A stretch of DNA of 64,000 nt from Phenylobacterium sp. (GTDB lineage Bacteria; Pseudomonadota; Alphaproteobacteria; Caulobacterales; Caulobacteraceae), in contig NZ_SCVD01000024.1 in the NCBI RefSeq assembly GCF_004297125.1, positions 124,001 to 188,000 on the forward strand. The letters run 5' to 3'. The translations under genes and the position numbers were made by a program. The notes beneath the pieces are model-generated. The model saw nothing but the letters and a program-made list of their open reading frames with translations, searched no databases and was not told the DNA's origin. Positions 58,059-64,000 of this stretch are shown one piece after another; positions within the stretch are counted from its first letter, which is position 1, and every line of letters starts with the position of its first letter.

Positions 58059-58331
58059 CTAGCGGTCCCGGGCCAGCCGCTTGAGCGCGGCCGCCACGCG
58101 ACGCGCATGGGCGCGGTCCATTTCCCCGTCCCGTTCACCCGCCGAGAGTTGTATCGCGATGCGCTCCAGGGCGGTCGCGTCGCCGTGCGGCGCGAAGACG
58201 CCGGCCAGCAGTCGCGCCTCCATCATGAGGTCTGCCTGCACCTCTGGCGGGCAGGCGTTCAGCATTGCCTCGTCGAAGTCGATGACCTCGCAGGTTTTCG
58301 GACGGCCCTGATGTCGGTGTGGATGTCCCAT
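58059..58331 (-). CDS. Small hypothetical protein
   Basis: A frame of up to 90 residues convergent with the hybrid kinase gene and ending 5 bases from it. The convincing part is MLNACPPEVQADLMMEARLL, then AGVFAPHGDATALERIAIQL and HARRVAAALKRLARDR, an amphipathic, mostly helical protein with a basic end. The first 22 residues from ATG 58331 look less natural; the ATG at about 58265 may be the real start, giving about 68 residues. No strong ribosome-binding site at either. The family is not recognised. Confidence 0.5.
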   Translation of the reverse strand: MGHPHRHQGRPKTCEVIDFDEAMLNACPPEVQADLMMEARLLAGVFAPHGDATALERIAIQLSAGERDGEMDRAHARRVAAALKRLARDR

Positions 58332-58467
58332 CTGGTGGCGGGTAACCCCTTATTCCACCGGGAGTTCCCCCCTACCTGCGACGCATGATCGCTGTTGAGG
58401 CCATCGCCCGCTGGGGTTGCTTGCATTCGCCTATTCGATGGTCGAGGTTCCCGCAAAAGGGGGCCAC

Positions 58468-58698
58468 ATGATTCAGGACTCGGAGCACGGCAGGCGTCTT
58501 GCCCAGAACCTTGTCGAGCTGCTGGCGCCCTATGAAGAAGAATTGATCCAGCTTGAACGCGATGTGCCGGCGTTTGGTCCCCTGCGGCGGGCCTTGGGCA
58601 TCGTGATTGCCGAGGCCTGCTATTGCATTTCGGATACAGTGTTGCCGCAAGAAAACCTTGTTCCTCCGGCCGATGACGCGGCCAGTCGTACAAGGTAG
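58468..58698 (+). CDS. Small hypothetical protein
   Basis: A 76-residue protein from ATG 58468, preceded by AAAGGGGG about 5 bases upstream. Sequence features: MIQDSEHGRRLAQNLVELLA, an acidic helix PYEEELIQLERD, and a more hydrophobic part ALGIVIAEACYCISDTVLPQ with two cysteines spaced CYC. No signal peptide. Unknown family. It lies just ahead of an XRE regulator gene with a 31-base gap on the same strand; the two may be cotranscribed. Confidence 0.6.
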   Translation: MIQDSEHGRRLAQNLVELLAPYEEELIQLERDVPAFGPLRRALGIVIAEACYCISDTVLPQENLVPPADDAASRTR

Positions 58699-58729
58699 AG
58701 CTCACGTCCTCTAGGAGATCCGGACACAA

Positions 58730-59116
58730 ATGGCCAACAGACCCGAGGCGGTCGCTGATCCTGTAGACGTCGCTGTCGGGGCGCGGATACGGCTGTTACG
58801 CAAGGTGCGGGGCTTGTCGCAACAGGCGCTGGCGGAAGCCGCCGGCGTGACGTTCCAACAGATCCAGAAATACGAGCGCGGCGCCAATCGCGTCAGCGCC
58901 TCCATGCTGACTCGCATCGCCAAGACCTTGGGCGTGCCGGTGGCCGAGATGTTCGGGGAAGCATCGGTCCACAGCGGCGCGGTCGACGAAGTCGCGGCCC
59001 TGCTGGCCGAGCCTGGCGCCCTGGAACTTCTCAAGGCCTATGCCAGCCTGCCGCGCGGGGTCTCCCGCTCGGCCCTGGTGGAGTTCGTCCGCAGCCTGCG
59101 CAGCCAGCCGAGCTGA
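58730..59116 (+). CDS. XRE-family helix-turn-helix regulator
   Basis: A 128-residue DNA-binding protein. Residues about 16-72 are a Cro/C1-type HTH: GARIRLLRKVRGLSQQALAE, AAGVTFQQIQKYERGANRVS, ASMLTRIAKTLGVPVAEMF. The C-terminal tail (about 80-128) has a helical pattern common in a family of alphaproteobacterial XRE proteins (EPGALELLKAYASLP, then SALVEFVRSL). GGAG lies upstream of ATG 58730 at about 14 bases, a weak fit. Spacing to the M20 peptidase gene is 5 bases. Targets unknown. Confidence 0.88.
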   Translation: MANRPEAVADPVDVAVGARIRLLRKVRGLSQQALAEAAGVTFQQIQKYERGANRVSASMLTRIAKTLGVPVAEMFGEASVHSGAVDEVAALLAEPGALELLKAYASLPRGVSRSALVEFVRSLRSQPS

Positions 59117-59121
59117 TATTC

Positions 59122-60438
59122 ATGCGCACGTCCGCGGTCCTGGCCGTCCTGGCGGCGGTCGCCTTGGCGTCGCCGGCCTTCGGCGCGCCCAGGGACGCGG
59201 CCGAGCGCAGGATGGTCGCGACCGTCGAGGCCGACAACGCGCGCAACCTGAAGCTCCTCGAAGATCTGGTGCGGGTGAACTCCGGCACCATGAACCTCGC
59301 GGGCGTCGAGCGGGTGGGGCAGATGCTGCGCCCCGAGTTCGAGCAACTGGGTTTTCAGGTCCGCTGGATCCCGATGGCCAAGGTGGGCCGCGCGGGCCAC
59401 CTGATTGCGACCCACAAGGGGAACGGCAAGGGCAAGCGCATCCTGCTGATCGGCCACCTGGACACCGTCTTCGAGCCCGATAGTCCGTTCCAGGACTGGA
59501 AGCGCGACGGCGACATCGTCGAGGGGCCGGGCGTCGGCGACATGAAGGGCGGCGACGTGATCATCGTAGCCGCGCTGCGCGCCATGCAGGCGGCCGGCAC
59601 GCTGAAGACCGCCGACATCACCGTGGTGCTGACGGGCGACGAGGAGAAGCCGGGCGCGCCGCTGGCGGAAGCCCGCGCGGACCTGATCGCCGCCGGGCGC
59701 AACAGCGACGTGGCGTTGGACTTCGAGGGGCTGTCGCGGGTTGGCGGCCGGGACGTGGGCTCGATCGCACGGCGGTCCTCCACCTCTTGGACGATCCGGG
59801 CCAAGGCGCCGTCCGGCCATTCGTCGGGGGTCTGCAAGCCGGCTGCGGGCTGTGGCGCGATCTACGAGCTGGCCCGCATCGTCGACGAGTTCCGCCGCGA
59901 GCTGCCGGAGCCGAACCTGACCTACAACGTGGGCGTGATCGTGGGCGGCTCCCAGGCCGACCTGAACGCCGGCGACACCGGCGGCCAGGCCAGCGGCAAG
60001 CCCAATGTCATCGCCGCCGAGGCCCTGGCGCGCGGCGATATCCGCACCCTCTCCGAGGAGCAGGAGCAGCGGGTGCGGGCCCGCATGAAGGCCATCGTCG
60101 CCCGCCACCTGGATAAGACCGAGGCCGAGATCGTCTTCTCCGACGATGGCTATCCGCCCATGGCGCCGACCGAGGGCAACAAGGCGCTGCTGGCGAAGCT
60201 GAACCAGGTCAACGCCGCCCTGGACCTGCCCGAGATGCCGGCGGGCGATCCCGCCAATCGCGGCGCCGGCGACATCTCGTTCGTGGCCTTCATCGACGGG
60301 CTGGTCGGGCTGGGCATGGCGGGCGAGGGCAGCCACGCGCCCGGCGAGACGGCCGACCTGAAGAGCCTGGACGTTCAGGCCAAACGCGCCGCCCTGCTGA
60401 TCACCCGGCTTTCGAAAGAGCCTCGGCCAAGGCGATAG
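59122..60438 (+). CDS. Secreted M20-family metallopeptidase (glutamate carboxypeptidase type)
   Basis: A 438-residue peptidase with a signal peptide (MRTSAVLAVLAAVALASPAF, cleavage near GAP). Zinc-site motifs: ILLIGHLDTVFE (first His/Asp), GVGDMKGGDVIIVAAL (bridging Asp), LTGDEEKPG (catalytic Glu and ligand Glu), ALDFEG (Asp) and GEGSHAPGE (last His). The dimerisation domain lies in the middle (about 215-325). This is the CPG2/M20A-like layout, enzymes that release C-terminal Glu or other residues from peptides and folates in the periplasm. It follows the XRE gene after 5 bases and faces a convergent acyl-CoA synthetase gene. Confidence 0.92.
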   Translation: MRTSAVLAVLAAVALASPAFGAPRDAAERRMVATVEADNARNLKLLEDLVRVNSGTMNLAGVERVGQMLRPEFEQLGFQVRWIPMAKVGRAGHLIATHKGNGKGKRILLIGHLDTVFEPDSPFQDWKRDGDIVEGPGVGDMKGGDVIIVAALRAMQAAGTLKTADITVVLTGDEEKPGAPLAEARADLIAAGRNSDVALDFEGLSRVGGRDVGSIARRSSTSWTIRAKAPSGHSSGVCKPAAGCGAIYELARIVDEFRRELPEPNLTYNVGVIVGGSQADLNAGDTGGQASGKPNVIAAEALARGDIRTLSEEQEQRVRARMKAIVARHLDKTEAEIVFSDDGYPPMAPTEGNKALLAKLNQVNAALDLPEMPAGDPANRGAGDISFVAFIDGLVGLGMAGEGSHAPGETADLKSLDVQAKRAALLITRLSKEPRPRR

Positions 60439-60478
60439 CTCATCCGTTCGTCCCGCATCCGCGGCGATGAGCCTGGCG

Positions 60479-62110
60479 TCAGGCCGGAGCGCCCAGCGTG
60501 GCCAGCGCGTGCTCCTTGATGGCCTTGTAGTCGACCTTTCCGTTGGGGGCGCGGCCGATGCTCGCCACCACCACCAGTTCGCGGGGGGCCTTGTAGGCGG
60601 CGAGCTGGCCGCGCACGTGCTCGGACAGGCCGGCCAGGGTCGGCTGGGCGCCGGCTTCGGGCTCGACCACGGCGCAGATCCGTTCGCCGAAGCGGCTGTC
60701 GGGGACGCCGACCACCACCGCATCGCGGACGTCGGCGTGGCGCTTCAGCGCCTCCTCGACCTCCTCGGGGAAGACCTTCTCGCCGCCGGTGTTGATGCAG
60801 ACCGAGCCGCGGCCCAACAGCTTCAGCGAGCCGTCGGTGTTCACCTCGGCCCAGTCGCCCGGCACGCTCCAGCGGACGCCTTCGATGACCTTGAAGGTCT
60901 TGGCGCTCTTCTCCTCGTCCTTGTAGTAGCCCACGGGCAGGAAGCCGCTCACCGCCACCAGACCGCGCTCGCCGGAGCCGGGCTCGACCCGCCGGCCGTC
61001 CTCGCTGAACACCGCCGTGTTGGGGCCGAGCATGAAGGCTGCCGTCTGGGCCTCCGCGCCCGCGGCGGAAGCCGACGCTCCCAACCCCACGGCCTCCGAA
61101 GAGCCGAAGCTGTCTGCGATCAGCGCGCCGGGGATGTGGCTGAGGAGACCCCGCTTGTTTTCCTGGCTCCACATCGAGCCTGAGGAGCTCATCGCGCGGA
61201 CGCTGGTGAGATCCCAGCGCCCGGGATTGGCCTCCAGCGCCTCGAGCATGGGCGTGGAGAAGGCCAGGCCGACGAGAACGATGTTGGTGGCCGCTAGCCG
61301 TTCGGTCTCGTTCCACAGCTCGACGGGGTCGAACTTCCGGGAGGGCAGGGCGCAGACCGTGCCGCCGCCGTTGAAGGCGATAAAGGCGGAGAACTGACCG
61401 GTGCCATGCATCAGGGGCGCGGCCACGATCATGGTGCCGCGCAGGTGGTCCGGCCCCTGGATGCGGGCGATGAGTTCGGGAATCGAGGTGGCTGGCGGGA
61501 TGCCCAGGGCCGCGTTGCCGCCAGCGCCCAGCACCTGGAACAGGTCATCCTGGCGCCACATCACGCCCTTGGGCATGCCGGTGGTGCCGCCGGTGTAGAG
61601 CAGCAACAGATCGTCGCCCGAGCGGCCCCAGCTCGCCTTCACCGGACGCTCGGCCGGCGCCCTGGCGACGATGGTGTCGTAGTCGGCGGCCCAGGCCGGG
61701 ACCGGATGGCCGGGCTCGGCCACCGCGATCCAGGCCTTCACCTTCGGCAACCGGTCGCGGATCCGCTCCAGCAGGTCCGTGAACCCGGCGTGGAAGACCA
61801 CCGCCTCGGCGTCGGCGTTGTCGAAGAGGTAGACGATCTCCTCGGCGCCGTAGCGATAGTTCGTGTTGACCGGCGAATAGCCGCCCTTGAACGCGGCGAA
61901 GTAGGTCTCGAGGTACTCGGGGCCGTTGCAGAGGTAGCCCGCGACCTTGGCCTGATGGCCCATGCCGCTTTGGATGAAGTGAGCGGCCAGGGCGTCGGCG
62001 CGGGCGTCGAACTGAGCCCAGGTAATGACACGCTCGCCCTGCACCAGCGCCGGGCGCTCCGGTTGGGCGGCGGCGATCGCCTCCCACACGTCCGCGATTG
62101 TCCACGCCAT
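60479..62110 (-). CDS. AMP-dependent acyl-CoA synthetase
   Basis: Adenylate-forming ligase of 543 residues that activates a carboxylic acid with ATP and CoA. ATG 62110 is preferred (MAWTIADVWEAIAAAQPERP; GGGAGG 10 bases upstream), with an in-frame GTG at 62131. Motifs: LLLLYTGGTTGMPKGVMWRQ (P-loop-like A3), DSFGSSEAVGLG (A5), VPGDWAEVNTDGSLKLLGRG (A7/A8), VCINTGGEKVFPEEVEEALK and the final catalytic Lys in APNGKVDYKAIKEHA. It resembles fatty or aromatic acyl-CoA ligases of catabolic pathways. The Lrp-type regulator gene lies upstream in the same direction. Substrate not determined. Confidence 0.92.
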   Translation of the reverse strand: MAWTIADVWEAIAAAQPERPALVQGERVITWAQFDARADALAAHFIQSGMGHQAKVAGYLCNGPEYLETYFAAFKGGYSPVNTNYRYGAEEIVYLFDNADAEAVVFHAGFTDLLERIRDRLPKVKAWIAVAEPGHPVPAWAADYDTIVARAPAERPVKASWGRSGDDLLLLYTGGTTGMPKGVMWRQDDLFQVLGAGGNAALGIPPATSIPELIARIQGPDHLRGTMIVAAPLMHGTGQFSAFIAFNGGGTVCALPSRKFDPVELWNETERLAATNIVLVGLAFSTPMLEALEANPGRWDLTSVRAMSSSGSMWSQENKRGLLSHIPGALIADSFGSSEAVGLGASASAAGAEAQTAAFMLGPNTAVFSEDGRRVEPGSGERGLVAVSGFLPVGYYKDEEKSAKTFKVIEGVRWSVPGDWAEVNTDGSLKLLGRGSVCINTGGEKVFPEEVEEALKRHADVRDAVVVGVPDSRFGERICAVVEPEAGAQPTLAGLSEHVRGQLAAYKAPRELVVVASIGRAPNGKVDYKAIKEHALATLGAPA

Positions 62111-62194
62111 GGCCGATACGCCTCCCGACACGCTCTTGTTCGTTGGAAGGAAGTTGGCGGCCTGCCGTGGGGTTATGTCAAACGGGGATGGTCG

Positions 62195-62656
62195 CTAGAT
62201 CGGGACGGCGGTCGTGGACTTGATCTGCTCCATGGCGAAGGCCGAGCTGACGTCCGAGAGCGGGACGGCGGCGATCAGGCGCTTGTAGAAGGCGTCATAG
62301 GCGGCGATGTCGCGCACCAGCACCTTCAGCAGGTAGTCGGTGTCGCCGGACAGCCGGTAGAATTCGACCACCTCGGGCATCGAAGCGGCCGCGCCGGCGA
62401 AGGCGTCCAGCCATTCCTGGTCGTGGCGATTGGTGCGCACGGAGACGAAGACCGCCAGGCTCAGGTCCAGCTTGCTGCGGTCCAGCAGCACCACCCGCTT
62501 GGTGATGATCCCGGCGTCGGTCAGCCGCTTGATCCGCTTCCAGCACGGCGTCTGCGACAGGCCGACCAGCTGCGCCAGGTCCGCGATGGCGATAGTGGAG
62601 TCCCGCTGCAGTTCTCGCAGGATGCGGCGGTCGACGGCGTCGAGAACGAGATCCAT
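62195..62656 (-). CDS. Lrp/AsnC-family transcriptional regulator
   Basis: A 153-residue regulator. The N-terminal HTH is LDAVDRRILRELQRDSTIAI, then ADLAQLVGLSQTPCWKRIKR. The C-terminal RAM/AsnC effector domain includes VFVSVRTNRHDQEWLDAFAG, MPEVVEFYRLSGDTDYLLKV and LVRDIAAYDAFYKRLIAAVP. Length and order are standard. It lies 84 bases upstream of the acyl-CoA synthetase start, in the same direction. Effector likely an amino acid or related molecule. Confidence 0.95.
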   Translation of the reverse strand: MDLVLDAVDRRILRELQRDSTIAIADLAQLVGLSQTPCWKRIKRLTDAGIITKRVVLLDRSKLDLSLAVFVSVRTNRHDQEWLDAFAGAAASMPEVVEFYRLSGDTDYLLKVLVRDIAAYDAFYKRLIAAVPLSDVSSAFAMEQIKSTTAVPI

Positions 62657-62723
62657 AGTCGTGGCTCCCCTCAGAGAACCAGATTCTAGCGTCGGGCCTG
62701 GATGGAGGCCAGAGGTTCGTCTT

Positions 62724-64000
62724 CTAGTGCTCCAAGGGCGGCGGCCCGCTGGGCAGCGGGGCGGGCTTGGCGAACGGCACGATGATAAGAGCGACGGCGA
62801 ACAGCAGGGCCATCAGCATGTAGGTGTCCGCGAACGCCAGGGTCGCCGCCTCGCGGCCCACGACCCGGCCCATGACCGCCTCGGCCATCTGCAGGGCGCG
62901 GGCGCCGTCGGGAGTCCACTGCTGCGCCATCTGCGAGAGGCCTCCGATCATCTCCCGCGCCCTGTCCGGCTGCTCGCCCATGGCGGCCGACAGGCGGGCG
63001 GCATGGTCGCGGGTGAAATCGATCAGCCAGGTGTTCACCACCGCGATCCCGATGGCGCCGCCCAGGTTGCGCATCAGGTTGAACAGGCCCGACGCATAGC
63101 GCAGCTGGTCCGGCGGTACGCCGTTCAGCGCCATGCCCACCGCCGGGACGATGCACAGCAGCATGGCCAGGCCCCGCATCACCTGCGGCCAGAACAGCTC
63201 CCAGAAGCCCCACTCGGGCGTCACGTGGCTGAACATCCAGAGCGACAGGGCGAACATCGAGAAGCCGACCGCGATCACATAGCGGGCGTCCACCAGGGTG
63301 GAGAGCCGGGCCGCAATCGGGGCGGTGATGGTCATGGCGATCCCCGTGACGAACACGGTCAACCCGATCTGCAGGCTGGAGAACTCCCGGATCCGGCCGA
63401 GATAGACCGGCGTCAGGTAGGTGGCCGCGTAGAGGCCGAAGCCGATCACCACGTTCAGTGCGCAGGCCATGGCGAAGGTCGGCCGCTTGAATGGCGTGAG
63501 CTTCACCACGGGCATGGTGGAGAAGAACGTCCGCTCGAAGAACACCACGCAGCCGACGAAGGAGAACCAGGCGGCGGCCAGCACCTTCTCGTCGGTGAAC
63601 CACTCGTGGCGCGGGCCTTCCTCCAGCACGTACTGGAGGCCGCCCAGGAAGACGGCGAGCGAGGCCACGTGCAGCCAGTCGATGCGCTTCAGCATCGCGG
63701 GATTGGCGCCGTCCACCTTGCCCAGCAGGGGGAACAGGATGGTGATTGCGACGCCCGGCACGATGTTCATGAAGAACAGCCAGCGCCAGTCGTAGTACTC
63801 GGTGATCAGGCCGCCGACGCTGGGCCCCAAGGTGGGAGCCAGGGTCGAGACCATCCCTAGGATCGCCGGGATCATCGCCCGCTTCGGCCCGTCGAACATG
63901 GCGAAACCGGTGGCGAACACCAGCGGCACCATCGCGCCGCCCGTGAAGCCCTGGATGGCCCTGAACGCGATCATCGAATTGATGTCCCAGGCCAGGCCGC
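62724..64000 (-). CDS. DHA2-family (EmrB-type) MFS drug transporter, 5' end beyond window
   Basis: Inner-membrane multidrug efflux permease of the 14-segment DHA2 type; at least 425 residues are in the window and the frame stays open to the right edge (GLAWDINSMIAFRAIQGFTG). Family features: RAIQGFTGGAMVPLVFATGF, STLAPTLGPSVGGLITEYYD, WRWLFFMNIVPGVAITILFP, QLRYASGLFNLMRNLGGAIG. The missing N-terminus would be about 100 residues. An EmrA-type periplasmic adaptor, if present, would be off the right edge. Confidence 0.92.
   Translation of the reverse strand, partial: GLAWDINSMIAFRAIQGFTGGAMVPLVFATGFAMFDGPKRAMIPAILGMVSTLAPTLGPSVGGLITEYYDWRWLFFMNIVPGVAITILFPLLGKVDGANPAMLKRIDWLHVASLAVFLGGLQYVLEEGPRHEWFTDEKVLAAAWFSFVGCVVFFERTFFSTMPVVKLTPFKRPTFAMACALNVVIGFGLYAATYLTPVYLGRIREFSSLQIGLTVFVTGIAMTITAPIAARLSTLVDARYVIAVGFSMFALSLWMFSHVTPEWGFWELFWPQVMRGLAMLLCIVPAVGMALNGVPPDQLRYASGLFNLMRNLGGAIGIAVVNTWLIDFTRDHAARLSAAMGEQPDRAREMIGGLSQMAQQWTPDGARALQMAEAVMGRVVGREAATLAFADTYMLMALLFAVALIIVPFAKPAPLPSGPPPLEH

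Overview
The window is very GC-rich, with dense short-spaced operons, many GTG/TTG starts and four TonB-dependent outer-membrane receptors. FecI/FecR regulation, a cobalamin riboswitch operon, 3-keto-glycoside-type genes and Tat-borne oxidoreductases all point to an alphaproteobacterium, most likely a Caulobacteraceae (Caulobacter/Phenylobacterium-like) chromosome. This assignment is inferred from gene content and protein style only.

Layout. (1) 1-1343 is debris of an integrative element: a frameshifted tyrosine recombinase and a relaxase fragment missing from any simple gene call. (2) 1386-13289 is one directional locus: ECF sigma factor, FecR anti-sigma, a TonB receptor with an N-terminal signalling domain, a second closely similar receptor without it, two tandemly duplicated secreted amidohydrolases, and an S33 alpha/beta hydrolase. 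It reads as a sense-import-hydrolyse module for an amide- or peptide-like compound. (3) 13686-18938 holds a small membrane protein, nhaA, a broken HTH gene, a KdpD/KdpE-like two-component pair without any kdpFABC, and a frameshifted MAPEG protein. (4) 18956-21101 is a two-gene unit: a redoxin-like/prolyl-4-hydroxylase-like protein and a proline-rich protein carrying two copies of an unrecognised repeat. (5) 21494-24572 holds a cyclopropane fatty acid synthase, a scar with a tRNA 3'-end-like sequence and IS3 remains, and a TylF-like methyltransferase.

(6) 24616-36398 is a catabolic cluster tied together by a LacI-family regulator and three matching operator-like palindromes (25720, 30994, 36385). 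It contains an MFS symporter, two xylose-isomerase-like TIM-barrel proteins, a Gfo/Idh/MocA oxidoreductase, two secreted DUF1080 (3-keto-disaccharide hydrolase) proteins and two GMC dehydrogenase plus Tat-borne subunit-3 pairs. Oxidation of glycosides at C3 followed by cleavage in the periplasm and uptake is the most economical reading. (7) 36570-43069 is a B12 operon: cobalamin riboswitch, BtuB-like receptor, BtuF, BtuC and BtuD homologues, and cobyric acid synthase. (8) 43188-45071 encodes an RTX serralysin-like metalloprotease. (9) 45147-49679 is TetR regulator, TonB receptor, terminator, MFS transporter, terminator, with two copies of a shared inverted repeat. (10) 50133-58053 encodes two hybrid histidine kinases; the first (about 1946 aa) has nine 92-residue HAMP-type repeats, like fungal group III kinases. 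(11) 58059-64000 holds two small hypothetical proteins, an XRE regulator, a secreted M20 peptidase, an acyl-CoA synthetase, an Lrp/AsnC regulator and a DHA2 drug transporter that runs off the window.

Several genes carry single-base frameshifts or stops (recombinase, HTH gene, MAPEG gene, gene at 49.7 kb). Most sit in mobile or degenerate surroundings, but assembly error cannot be excluded from one sequence.
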